Positions 37,352 through 47,120 of a stretch of DNA of 64,000 nucleotides are shown here, one piece after another. Origin of the DNA: Paragordius varius (taxonomy: Eukaryota; Nematomorpha); contig OZ176052.1 of NCBI GenBank assembly GCA_964247055.1, positions 4,092,001-4,156,000 on the forward strand. The letters run 5' to 3'. The notes under the pieces were generated by a model. It was not told the DNA's origin, ran no database searches, and saw only the letters and a program-made list of their open reading frames with translations. The position numbers and the translations under genes are program-made. Each line of letters starts with the position of its first letter. Within the stretch, counting starts at the first letter, position 1.

Positions 37352-40300
37352 GGTCTTCAGAATATGGCAAGTCTTGTGTTACAGGAAGAAAGTGATAGCG
37401 AAAGCGAAACATTTTACGAAAATACTTCTTTCAGCCAAAACGTTAGGTATATTATATTTATAATATTTGACTTCACTATATTCTTGTAATACTTTCCGGT
37501 CTTCTATGAATAATATTGTTTAATTATTTATTAAAAATGCTATTTTTGTTATCAACGAACTAGGAATCATAAAAAGCGGGCTTCATTGGGCGATTGGATT
37601 GAATTAAAGTTAGATGAACGCTTATTACTTACCCAACAATCGGACCTGATTCGACAATGTTTGGCTTTAAGGCAAAAATATCAATCCTTTATATTACGGA
37701 GACTTCGACAACCATCTAAAGCCTGGACTCATGCAGATGATGTAATAACTAAATTTTTTGTGTATTTAAACCAAGTCTTCATATTCGTTTTTTTTTAAAC
37801 GGCGCCTATAAACTAAAAACGAAGATGTGTAAATTTGGCAATTTGAATTTGTTTTAACGTTTTTCGTTTAATAGGTTTAAACCTAGTAAAAAATAACACA
37901 AATATTGAATTAAAACTGGTATGAAAAACATTAGTTCTTTTTTGTTTATTTTATGCTGTTCTTTCTTTATATAATTATCTAGAAATATCTTTTTTTCTTT
38001 GTCAAAAGTTCTGCTGTTATAATATTTTTCGGATAGTAATGATTTAGGTTTTAAGGTATAATCACATTTGCCACAAATTTAATAATTATCAGCATGATCC
38101 AATTAGTTAATACACCCTGTTTTGGTAAAAATTCTCGGTATTAGGGTGGAGAGAAAGAACTATGAGTTTGATTTAAAAAAATATGTAAATTTGCTTAATA
38201 TTATTGCATTAACTTCTATTTTATCAAGTTTTTGCCATATATTAAATTTACAATAATTGAAAGACATATAATTTTGAATGATTACCCACACCCATTTTTA
38301 TAGGTGCTTATATATCAAAAGTAATTTCTGTTTAATTTACACTCAAAAGGTTTTATTGCGAAGCCTGGTTCAAATGTTAGAACAAGAAGATATTCAAGCA
38401 GGCATTACCCCACAACCTTCTGGGATTGGGTTGAGGCCAAAACCGCTTCCTATCGAATATTACAATGAAGTCGAATCTAATGATGCGTATCACCAAAAAC
38501 AAAATATCAATTATAATTTTGTTGCGCAAGATACTGTTTATAACCAAAGTATTTTATATCAACATTCTAGAGTCGTTAGGCAAAACTTTTAAATTTGTTT
38601 CAATTCTTTGTATATTTCAAACAATTTTTTGCATAGATATAGGATATAATCCAAGTTAGTTGAACATCTTATATAATAATAGATAATCGTTCTTGGTTAA
38701 CAGAAACCTTATATAATATATTTTTTATTTTTTCAATTATTGGTTACATTTGTTTAATTTCTTTGTTTGCTTCTTTATATTATTGACACTTTCAATATGT
38801 TGGAGTTTTTTTCACAGGAAATGATTTCGCCAGAAATATTGGCTTATTTATCATTCGATAGTTCCGTACCCATGGTTTTCATATATAACAATTGTTTTTT
38901 AAGCAATCAATTTTAAATCTTATTTATTATGAATTAAGGAAAGAGTTCAGGGGACATAAATACACAACTCCCCTCACAGTTTGTGAAATTGCCTCCTTTG
39001 AAAAAACTTAAATTTGGACTCATAAAATTGGAGATGCAAAACAATTTTACCATCAACAACACTAATAATAATAATTATAACAATATGATAATTGCTCCAA
39101 ATTTAATAGGGAAAGATTTAACATTTGAGTCCACCGCCGTATGTCCCACTAATACCAATCTTGTTATGTTGGCAAATTCTAAGCCACCGAAATTGGGTAT
39201 GATGAATAAATTAATACATTTTACATATTAGAATTTTAGAGACAAAATGTCTAAAAACAAAATTTTTTATGAAAAATAACCATACTACTGTTTCATAATT
39301 TTTCTATATCCAAATCATTTCTACAACTGTGCAATGTATAATTGAGTGTATTACCTATATAAATCACTATTTATTTCGAAACCCATAACGATAGGTGATA
39401 AAAATAGGGGTATATAAATATGGTTTTTTTATATAAAAAATATTAGTCACGTTTTGTCTTTATTAATTTTACTGTAATTTATTTGAATTGAAGAAATATT
39501 TTTGAGTTCTGCTGCATAGTATCAATAAAATATCGTTATATTTATTTAGGTAACCCAGATGATTTTTGCAATTATCCTGCCGTTGAAAAGGATATATTGG
39601 CCATTATTGCTAAAAATGTATGCATATGCTTTACTTTTAAATGTTACCTACTTTAAATATTTAACATATACATCCATTGAAATATTATTGCCAACTATTT
39701 ATTAATTTTTTTTATATAATTTTATTGTTTATTAGACCACAAATCTAATTAGCCATTATCATCAAAGTAATGTGAATAAGAGTGGGCATAATAACAGCGG
39801 AATAGAAAATGAAAATTGTTTAAACCTGCTTTTGTTCGTTTATAAATCGAAAACACGCATTTTTGTCGGAATATTTCACGTAGCTATACATTGGAAAGAG
39901 GCCCTTCAAAATTTAAACACTGAATCTAAGAAGCCCCAGATAACATCACAGCATGATTGGATGATAAAGTTTTTTTCTGGCATATAAATTTTTTTGTACA
40001 AATGGTCGTTATTTCAGAATAATTTATGAGCAAATAAAATACGGTAAAATTTTAAGTTTTTCGAAAAAAAACATGATTTTAAAAAAGTTATTAAGTCATA
40101 TAAAATTTTCCATTTTATGCTTATATATATATCATAGTTTTCGCCTTATCCAAAATCTTATTTTAATTTTAATTTAATCAGATATTGTGGTAAAGAGATC
40201 CACATTTAAAAGTTTAAAAATTTTATTGACAATTTTTTAAAATAAAAAAAATGCAATTGTTTAACTTAACAATTATATTTTTAAATAATTGCATTTAGAA

Positions 40301-40589
40301 AAATAGCTAATTTGATTCATATTCAATCCAACTGTGTACCTGAGTTCAACACCTATTTGACTAATATTTTGACAAACCCTGCTTCCTACATGGTATTCCT
40401 ATATTTTAAATCATATAGAGATTTAAGTACATATTAAATTTATTTAAAGACATTAAAAATTTTAATTATGACATTTAAAAAATATTATATTTTTATTTTT
40501 CACATGTAAAATAGGATATGGAACCGGATAAAGCTGCATATCTGTTTAAATATTTTGACAATCCATCCAAAATATCCTTTTTACAATGA
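23688..40589 (+). CDS. YTHDC2: YTHDC2-like protein (R3H, DExH helicase fold, ankyrin, HA2/ratchet, OB, YTH) with degenerate helicase motifs
   Basis: Exons: 23688-23884, 23942-24135, 24421-24605, 24954-25120, 25329-25431, 25538-25823, 28356-28425, 28519-28777, 29253-29385, 29699-29857, 30570-30834, 31119-31502, 31612-31714, 32005-32085, 32165-32247, 32369-32530, 32984-33278, 33666-34021, 34358-34439, 35003-35307, 36000-36103, 36578-37099, 37353-37446, 37564-37741, 38350 to about 38,556, 38818-38874, 38944-39196, 39550-39617, 39736-39968, 40299-40392, 40515-40589. That is about 1,900 codons against 1,430 in human YTHDC2, the excess being Asn-rich inserts. Phases agree, except that the donor of exon 25 is uncertain. 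Landmarks shared with YTHDC2: FPTSFTSLERKFVHQ (R3H), GPINSGKSTQ (motif I), KVGQTIGYQIRLES, LLTFCTPWVFLRNLM, HIENFYLEDIL, GWIALDWA (ankyrin), FKCLDPILTI, AWQKARLDG with HLLGQLRASGLVR (HA2), LRQKYQSFILRRLRQPSKAW and QPSGIGLRPKP (OB region), and a diverged YTH ending DMEPDKAAYLFKYF. Motif II is DDMN where DEVH is expected. Motifs III, V and VI are also altered. The known role of YTHDC2 is m6A-linked RNA control of the meiotic programme; here ATPase and m6A binding are doubtful. Confidence 0.92.
26021..28063. mobile_element. 2.04-kb DNA transposon with about 640-bp terminal inverted repeats, in intron 6 of the YTHDC2-like gene
   Basis: The left end reads ACACTGTGCGCAAAAAAG. The right end, inverted, reads ACACAGTGCGCACAAAAAAA. 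Arms remain near-identical inward through GGAAAAGGAGACCCCAAAA, TTTTGGGGCAAAAATGCGCC and AAATAATAATAACAATATGG to about 26,660 on the left and 27,435 on the right. The insertion is next to TA, which fits Tc1/mariner-like elements. The roughly 770-bp centre has only a short minus-strand frame (27,188-26,979) with no transposase motif I can name. It therefore looks non-autonomous or decayed. The high similarity of the arms suggests fairly recent insertion or gene conversion between arms. Confidence 0.85.
30540..30564. repeat. (TA)n microsatellite at a splice acceptor
   Basis: A 25-bp TA tract directly before the ACAG acceptor of exon 11 of the YTHDC2-like gene, so it occupies the place of the polypyrimidine tract. 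Confidence 0.9.
32686..32984 (+). repeat. Tandem duplication of about 145-150 bp in intron 16 of the YTHDC2-like gene
   Basis: Two diverged copies, about 32686-32830 and 32831-32984. Each begins tttgcaacc and continues through an ATGGTT/ATGATTGTT-type block, GTTTTGTCTTATAATTTC and an AAATTATACATTATATA-like stretch. Each carries a sequence resembling the right end of the TACAGT MITEs. The second copy ends at the acceptor of exon 17. Confidence 0.65.
35688..35976. mobile_element. MITE with about 80-bp inverted repeats, in an intron of the YTHDC2-like gene
   Basis: A 289-bp element. The left arm begins TACAGTAAAATTAAAATTAT and carries GGACAAAACGT and AAAGACAACCATAC. The right arm repeats these inverted. 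The subterminal GACAAAACGT and ACAACCATA motifs are shared with copies near 39,232-39,476 and 58,071-58,263. The right end lies only about 24 bp before the exon 21 acceptor. Confidence 0.88.
36199..36428. mobile_element. MITE with TTCACCCTTGAAC inverted repeats
   Basis: About 230 bp. The left arm is TACAGTTCAAATTCACCCTT. The right arm, inverted, reads TACAATTCAATTCACCCTTG and continues GAACAATTCAAATTC. It lies in intron 21 of the YTHDC2-like gene. The right arm contains an extra partial duplication of the TTCACCCT motif. Confidence 0.75.
37321..37348. repeat. (TA)n microsatellite directly before exon 23 of the YTHDC2-like gene
   Basis: A TA tract of about 28 bp that ends four bases before the acceptor at 37,352, again in place of a pyrimidine tract. 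Confidence 0.9.
39232..39476. mobile_element. Degenerate TACAGT-type MITE in an intron of the YTHDC2-like gene
   Basis: The right half (atatggtttttttatat then GTCACGTTTTGTCTTTATTA and TTTTACTGTA) matches the right arms of the elements at 35,688 and 58,071. The left half keeps only GACAAAATGTC and AATAACCATAC inverted counterparts. Confidence 0.55.
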
Positions 40590-41263
40590 ATTTGGTATAT
40601 AAAATATATCTGTTAATATTTTGAATATATGGTGTATATATTTTAGCCAAATACTGATTTTATTTATGTAAATATTTTCAAATATTTTAATTAGTTTTTC
40701 ATCATAGCACAATTAAATTTAATACAGTATTTAATGTAGTTTCATTCATTACATAATTTACAATATTTTTTGAAATAAATTAATTCATCACGATGAATTA
40801 ACTAATATTGGCATAATTATATACTTTCAATTATATTTTTAGACCAGAGGTCCCCAACACAAATGGTTTCGAGGGCCGCATTTAAAAAATATATAAACAT
40901 AAATTAGATTTCGAATAAGATTGTAAATATATCTAATATTTATTTGACATTAATTGGAGAAAAAACATTTTACCGTATCCAGTAAATTATTTATTTGTAA
41001 TATAAATATATCAAATATATGGTATCGATAGATCTGATAAAGGCATGTGAACGATTTATAATCCAATACTTTCGCTCTATGCTAACTGTTGTGAATTGTT
41101 TTCATGAAAAATTTTAAAGGTCATTCCATTGGAAGCAATTTTCAAACCAAATTAAATTTTCTCAATTTTTTATAATAGTTGAACATGTAAAAACGTAACA
41201 GTGTTTTTTTATATAATCGAAACCAACTAATTCAGTTTAAATCTAAAAATGCATATTTTGAAG
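40590..41263. other. Intergenic gap between convergent genes with a hAT-like terminus near 40,853
   Basis: Near 40,853-40,890 the sequence AGAGGTCCCCAACACAAATGG followed by GAGGGCCGCATTT resembles ends of non-autonomous hAT elements (CAGxGGTCCCCAAC, then GGGCCGC). A similar terminus occurs at about 52,863. The matching far end was not found. The rest is AT-rich spacer that must contain the 3' ends of both flanking transcripts. Confidence 0.4.
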
Positions 41264-42217
41264 TCAAGTTATGAATTTATATATATCGGCATGTTGGTCA
41301 ATTATTTTATTTAACTTGTCCAAATTTTTATCAACGACTATAACATGCATAAATAAACGATTCAAAAGTGATTCCAAGTGGTCTTTGTTAATAGGTCTTT
41401 TTGAGGATTGGTAGTACTGTGACCATTGTATTTTCAATATTTGTTCAAGTAAACATGACCATTCACGATCGGTAAACTCAATATTATTATTATTATCATT
41501 ATTTATAACTTTTAAAATGTTACAATGTTTCAAAGTCTGATTATCGTAAACGAGTACTTGCTTTATAATATATGATTTGGGGATAGGAAAAATAAATATG
41601 GCTTTGGTAAATTGTGAATGAAAGTGGTCCAAAATTGAATGGAAAGCATATGCGTCGGTGTAATTTTTTATTTTATTAATATTTTGGATAATAAATATTC
41701 TTTTGTCGCGATCGTAAGCATCTGCAATCATATCGTTTAAATTGGGATCGATATCAGTCATATCAATCGTATATTGAGTATTAATAAAATTTTTAAATTT
41801 GCTATTATATAATAACTTATCTTGGTAAATGACAAAAGTACTTTGTACGCTATCTTTTGATACTGTCCGATAATCAATTGGTAAGGGTTTTTGAAGCGAT
41901 CGGGATGGCTTAAAAAACCAATAAATTATCGCTGATAGAATAGGCAAGGCTAAATATTTGGAGACAGATTTATTGGTAAATGCAATGTTAGAAAGTTGAG
42001 AACCTTTTTGTTTTTTGCTTACTTTATTCATGGAATCACTACTAGCAGATATTTCTGCACTATCTTGACGTGGAAAATCTTCGGAAGAACTATCATCAAG
42101 ATTTACTTTATCTATAGTACTATCGAAAGTACCGTCCTTAGTTGCCACATCCATCTTATCTTGATAAAATTTTTTCACATTTTCTCTATGTGATACAAAA
42201 ATGTTATCGATATCCAT
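41264..42217 (-). CDS. Single-pass membrane protein resembling LAP1/LULL1 (torsin activator), intronless
   Basis: One open frame of 317 residues with start at 42,217 and no intron. Residues 1-87 are hydrophilic and Ser/Asp/Lys rich (nucleoplasmic or cytosolic side expected). One membrane segment lies near 88-102 (KYLALPILSAIIYWFF), followed by a lumenal-like domain of about 210 residues. The domain end, DHLESLLNRLFMHVIVV, lines up with the C-terminal LAP1/LULL1 segment containing D-K-L-x-x-L-W-S-R-I-x-H-L-V. In those proteins that Arg acts as the finger that completes the torsin ATPase site, and it corresponds to Arg287 here. An upstream beta-like stretch KAIFIFPIPKSYIIKQVLVY takes the place of the LIFYKYCDHE block but lacks its Cys-Asp-His-Glu. 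Asn-rich insertion NNDNNNN near the middle. The assignment rests on topology, domain size and the final motif, so it is moderate. An unrelated single-pass protein is the alternative. Confidence 0.7.
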   Translation of the reverse strand: MDIDNIFVSHRENVKKFYQDKMDVATKDGTFDSTIDKVNLDDSSSEDFPRQDSAEISASSDSMNKVSKKQKGSQLSNIAFTNKSVSKYLALPILSAIIYWFFKPSRSLQKPLPIDYRTVSKDSVQSTFVIYQDKLLYNSKFKNFINTQYTIDMTDIDPNLNDMIADAYDRDKRIFIIQNINKIKNYTDAYAFHSILDHFHSQFTKAIFIFPIPKSYIIKQVLVYDNQTLKHCNILKVINNDNNNNIEFTDREWSCLLEQILKIQWSQYYQSSKRPINKDHLESLLNRLFMHVIVVDKNLDKLNKIIDQHADIYKFIT

Positions 42218-42282
42218 GCATCAGCAGATATTTTAATCTAATTTATAAAAAAAGCATGGTGTTTGGTGAGTGTAAAATCACT

Positions 42283-42866
42283 TTAACACTTGGACACAAC
42301 ACATTCATTTTAGTCCTTCGATTCAAATTGGGGTAGTTAAATACCTAAGACCTATTTAAAATTAAATTCTTTAAAAAATATGGAAGGAATCTAAACCATT
42401 GCAAAATTTTGCACTTATATAACATCAATAAACCAAAATATATATAAAATTTCATTTAAAAATACTTGATATTACTTATTTTAAGCTAAAACCGAAAGGT
42501 AAAAATTTAGTCAACGTGACATGTGTGCAATGGTAATGTTAAAAAATAATATAAAATATACCGCTCTTTCTATTTATATCAATGTTGTAAAAATAAAAAA
42601 TAGCTTTAATTTAACCCTTAAAATAATTAAATGAAGGCGATATTTTGCAAAAATTTTGTAAAATAACAATGGCGTCGATGTAGTTTGACATGGAACTTTT
42701 TTTCAAAACAAAATTTTATTTAGATATTTTGGCATATTTATATAATTTTTATTAGGATAGAAGCATAAATTTAAATTGGGACCGTTTCATTTAGTAGTTT
42801 TATAAAAATTCTAATTTAAATTTAGTCTGGGGTATTTAGATACCCTTATTTGAATCGAGGTGTTAA
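42283..42866 (+). mobile_element. TTAA-flanked MITE, copy B
   Basis: A 584-bp unit bounded by TTAA. It begins CACTTGGACACAACACATTC and ends TTTGAATCGAGGTG. It is colinear with copy A at 6,030 throughout. Located upstream of the LAP1-like gene start. Confidence 0.8.
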
Positions 42867-42947
42867 TACTAGTCATTTTTGTATGATGTGGATTTTACCA
42901 CCTTAACTTATAAATGTTTAAAAGTTTGTTAGGTCAAAAATCAGTCA

Positions 42948-43534
42948 TTAACACTGGGATACAACACACTCATTTTAGTCCTTCGATTCAAATTGGGGTA
43001 GTTGGATACCCCAGGCCTGTTTAAAATCAAATACTTTAAAATGTATGGAAGGAATTTAAACCATGGCAAAATTTTGCACTTATATAACATTAATAAACCG
43101 AAATATATAAAAAATTTTATTCAAAAATACTTGATATTACTTATTTTAAGCTAAAACCGAATGATCAAAATTTCGTCAACGTAACATGTGTCAAATGGTA
43201 AAATTAAAAAATAATACAAAATAAACCGCATTTTCTATTTCTATCAATGTTAGATGTAATTTATATTATAAATTAGCTTTAATTTTACCCTTAAAATTAA
43301 ATGAACACGATATTTTGCAAAAATTTTGTAAAAAAAAAATGGCGTCGAAGCAGTTTGAGATGGAACTTTTTTTACAAAACAAAATTTTATCAAGAAATTT
43401 TGGCATTTTTATAAAATTTTTATTAAGATAGGAGCATAAATATAAATTATTACCGTTTCCTTCAGTATTTTTTTAAAAATAATTTAAATTTAGTCTGGGG
43501 TATTTAGATACCCCAATTTGAATCGAAGTGTTAA
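42948..43534 (+). mobile_element. TTAA-flanked MITE, copy C
   Basis: A 587-bp unit in the same orientation as copy B and only 81 bp downstream of it. It begins CACTGGGATACAACACACTC and ends AATTTGAATCGAAGTG, then TTAA. B and C are each complete, so they are independent insertions or a duplication that included the 81-bp spacer. Confidence 0.8.
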
Positions 43535-44038
43535 ATAATTTATATTTACAACAGGTTAAAAAGATTTTATAATTAATCAATAAGAAATTTCTTATAAAGT
43601 GTAATAAGATTTTCCAGTTAATTACCTACTTTTTTTACCTCAAAAATTTGTTATTTATAACACTTATTAGCATATAATTACAGTTATTATGCATATTGGA
43701 GAAAAATATATAGTGTATTGAAGTTATCCTAAAAGTTCACTCAGTGACATTAGAATATAAATATTTTTTTAAAATGACTCAATATGTTTATTTCCAGGTA
43801 AACTGAAAAACATGACATAGGTGAGATTCCAATTATAATGTGATAAATCGATCATTAATCTGTCCATAACACTTCATGTCCTTTACAATTTCTTGTAGCG
43901 ATGACATTTTTAGCTCTATGTTATAAATAAATTACTTTTTTTATAAAAATTACTGTTAAAATTTATTATCAAACATCGTTCTGTAATTGAAAACGCTTAT
44001 AGTTTTTACTGTTTTTATAGAAAATTGGCGACAAAACA
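43535..44038. other. AT-rich non-coding interval
   Basis: No gene or clear repeat recognised on either strand. Confidence 0.5.
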
Positions 44039-44412
44039 GCTGATAATAAACAAAAAATATTAAGTTTATCCAGGTAAAAGGCAACCGAAACCTTACTAAA
44101 GTTGATTATATATTTTCGAACCCAATACATTTATTTACCTATTGTATTAACGATTTAAAAAATTCATAAAAAATAAGGGTGAAATAGTTTGATATGAAGA
44201 TTTATCCCCAATATTTAAAATAATAGCTTCAAAAACACAATCAAACTAAACAGCTATTATAAAACAATAACTATAAAGTTTTTCCATGTTCAAAGCTAAC
44301 CTGAAAACTTACTAAATCTAGTATTTTACATTTTTAAATCCTATACATTTATATGCCGATTGTAATAACGAATTATAAAAAATCAGAAAAATGACTGTGA
44401 AATAGTTTAATA
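44039..44412 (+). repeat. Diverged tandem duplication, unit about 212 bp
   Basis: Two copies with landmarks in the same order: a TAAACAATAA-like start, AAGTTT-TCCA-G, AACCT or AACCGAAACCTTACTAAA, CCTATACATTTAT or CCAATACATTTAT, TTGTA-TAACGA-TTA, and GTGAAATAGTTTGATATG or GTGAAATAGTTTAATATG. The copies start near 44,039 and 44,251. No coding sequence. Confidence 0.55.
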
Positions 44413-45039
44413 TGGGCTCATTCTATTACGTGTACACAAAAAAATAACATGATGAAATAATATATTTTGGGAAAATGTATCAGGATTATTCTGTGCTTTT
44501 GGTTATAGCCCTTAGGAGTGATATATAGTTATTTACACTTTTTTGGTAACTCCATATCAATGACATTAGCTTAAATATTTGTAAGTAAAATTTCTTCGGT
44601 GAAAGCCAAAGGATTATTGCAATAAATATCATCAAATTATATCATAAACTCCATAGGCAAAAAAATGTTTCTTAAAATATTCAATTTTGGACGTGGGCTC
44701 CGAACCATTTTTCGCTCTTATAAAACGGGCTCCTTTTCTTTAAAACGCAAAAATGCCGAGATTGCGATATAAAATTTTTAATATATTGATATCTAACATA
44801 AATGTTTTAAAAAATCCATGCTTATAAATTTTTTTGGCAATTTTTTTGAAGCATACTTTATTTTATACTATTACAAGGCAAGATGGAACTCTAAAACAAT
44901 TTAGAATATTGTAAAAACACTAGTTATATATAATTAGCTAATGCTCAACATTTCTATTACCTCAGTATAAGGTATTCGTTTATTTCAATTTTTTTTAAAT
45001 ATAGATTAAATTTTTAAAAAAATATACCGTAATTGGAAA

Positions 45040-45640
45040 ACAAACACATCAAATTAAAACTTTGAGGGGATAGTAATGTTTAGTATCATCTAAATATTTA
45101 ATAAAATTTTTATCATATGGTGTTTTTATACCATTTCCATCATGCCTCAATATAGTATGAAGTACGCGCCAATAAAATTTTTTTAAAAATTAAATTGAAA
45201 CAAGTATGCATTTTTTAAAAATATTTTTAGTTTTTATCAAACTTTTTCAATATAAAATTTTGATGCAATCGGCACTGCTGCATGTATAAGAAAACTATCC
45301 CATATTCAAAGAGCGAAAAATTTTGGGACTTTCACCCAAATCAAAAAATTAAAATTATTTAAAATATTGTTTAGCTTTTTATATGTAATTTCTGATATAT
45401 ATATATTTGATCTTTTTTGAAAGCATCATGATAATCCTGAAACATTTTCACATCATATATATGTTTTTATCAGGTTATTTTAATACCTACCCTTCCCCCG
45501 ATTATGAACGCAGTGTTGTGCGCCTAAAAGGCTAGAAAGCATATTTTTAATTAAGCGTATATTTCAAATACTTTTTAAGATATTCGAATTAAACTCTGAG
45601 GTATAAAACTACCCATGAAGTGTTAATGCAAATGAATTTA
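45040..45640 (+). repeat. Dispersed repeat family, copy 3
   Basis: Matches copies at 240-660 (reverse), 6,720-7,200 and 57,350-57,800. Landmarks are ATAGTATGAAGTACG, AAGTATGCATTTTT, GAAAACTATCCCATATTC followed by GAGCGAAAAATTTTGGGACT, and aaaatattgtttagctttt. It shares with the 57.4-kb copy a longer left part (TTTAGTATCATC), so those two extend further left than copies 1 and 2. Confidence 0.45.
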
Positions 45641-47120
45641 TTGAGAATTTATTAATTTTCTCTAAAATTTCATTAGACAAAAATGGCGGCCTATTTGGGT
45701 TAATTTTATCCAAATTTTAGCGTATATATAAATTAAAACCACCCGCTTATGTAAAAATAATTCTTCTATCTAACAGGGGATATCCATTTACCTCATTTAG
45801 AGATAAAATATTAATTCTTTGTAAAAAAAACTAGGCTTTTTTTAATTTTTTTTGACAAATTTTTTTGAATCATGATACCAAAAGGCTCAAGAATGCATAC
45901 TTTTGACTTTATCCCAATATATGGTATAAAAATAGTTTAAAAGCTCTGGCGAAATTAACTTTATTATTTTTTAACTAAAAAATGGGATATAAGTGGCATT
46001 TATATCTTAGCCTACGATTTTATGGATATCAAATACAAATCATACAACAACCTCAAATAATTAGTAAGGCCGCAGCTCTCAATCTATAGCTCTCGGCATG
46101 ACATCTTGTCTATTCTGGGATTTCCTTGAAATCCCGATCTTTTAAATTAAACAATTAATAATAATTTAAGATTAATAAAAATATTTTGAACTTTCAATTG
46201 TAATTAAATTATTTTTATAAATAATAATTTATTTAAAAGTAAAGTATAATAAAACACGATAAAAATACACTAGTATTGGAACTGAAAATGGAGTTACATT
46301 AGAAATTAATTAATGTTTGAAAGTTAAAGGATATATGTACCACTTCCTGGCCTTGTCACTCTGTGACTTAGTTTTAAAAACATAAATATGGTAAATCGGC
46401 GTGATAAAAATTATAAATATGCTAAGGGATGACTAAAAAAAGTTATAACTAAAATTAACCATCCCTTTACGGGGTTACATTACCAATCCTTATGCGAAAT
46501 TTAATATTTTGAATCCAAATGGGTCTCCATATTTACCGGATTATTGCATTCAAACAAATATTCCCTGAAAAACGGAGGGTTTATCCAAAAGATCGGTATT
46601 GTCAATTTCCACGTTTTTTAAAAAAAATAAAAAAATGATTAATGAAACTGAATGGGCATACACATTTTTTCGGAAACATGCTTCTAACTAAGAATTTGGG
46701 AATACTTTTCAATTTTGTACGTGAAGGAGTCTAATTAAAAAACATAATAATAAATAATTTCCACTCTTTAATTTAAATATGGGCTTTAACATTTTCACCA
46801 AAATTCTCAAGCGGTTTCACATTGTTATAACTATATAGATTAGAAAAGGCATCGAAATCCAATCATCCCTTGCACGCGATGATGCCTGCCATCCCTTCTT
46901 GGGATACTAACGGGGATGGCGGTAAAACCATGGAAATATTGAACGATCGCAAAAATGAATGATATCACTATGAAACGACTTAAAACCACAAAAATTCTTA
47001 GTTTATGAAATTTTATTTCTTCTGATAAAAATTTTATTAATATATATATATATATATAAATAAAAAATGGGACAATCCAACAAACAACATCAAAGTTAAA
47101 TCAAAATATAGAAACTATAA
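45641..47120. other. Non-coding interval
   Basis: Slightly less AT-rich in places (for example 46,080-46,130 and 46,850-46,930) but with no open frame, splice pattern or repeat that I can name. Confidence 0.5.

Noticed and set aside
46080-46930. Less AT-rich patches as part of a gene or LTR element
   Set aside because: No open frame, no long terminal repeats, no primer-binding-like or polypurine features; left as unexplained spacer.
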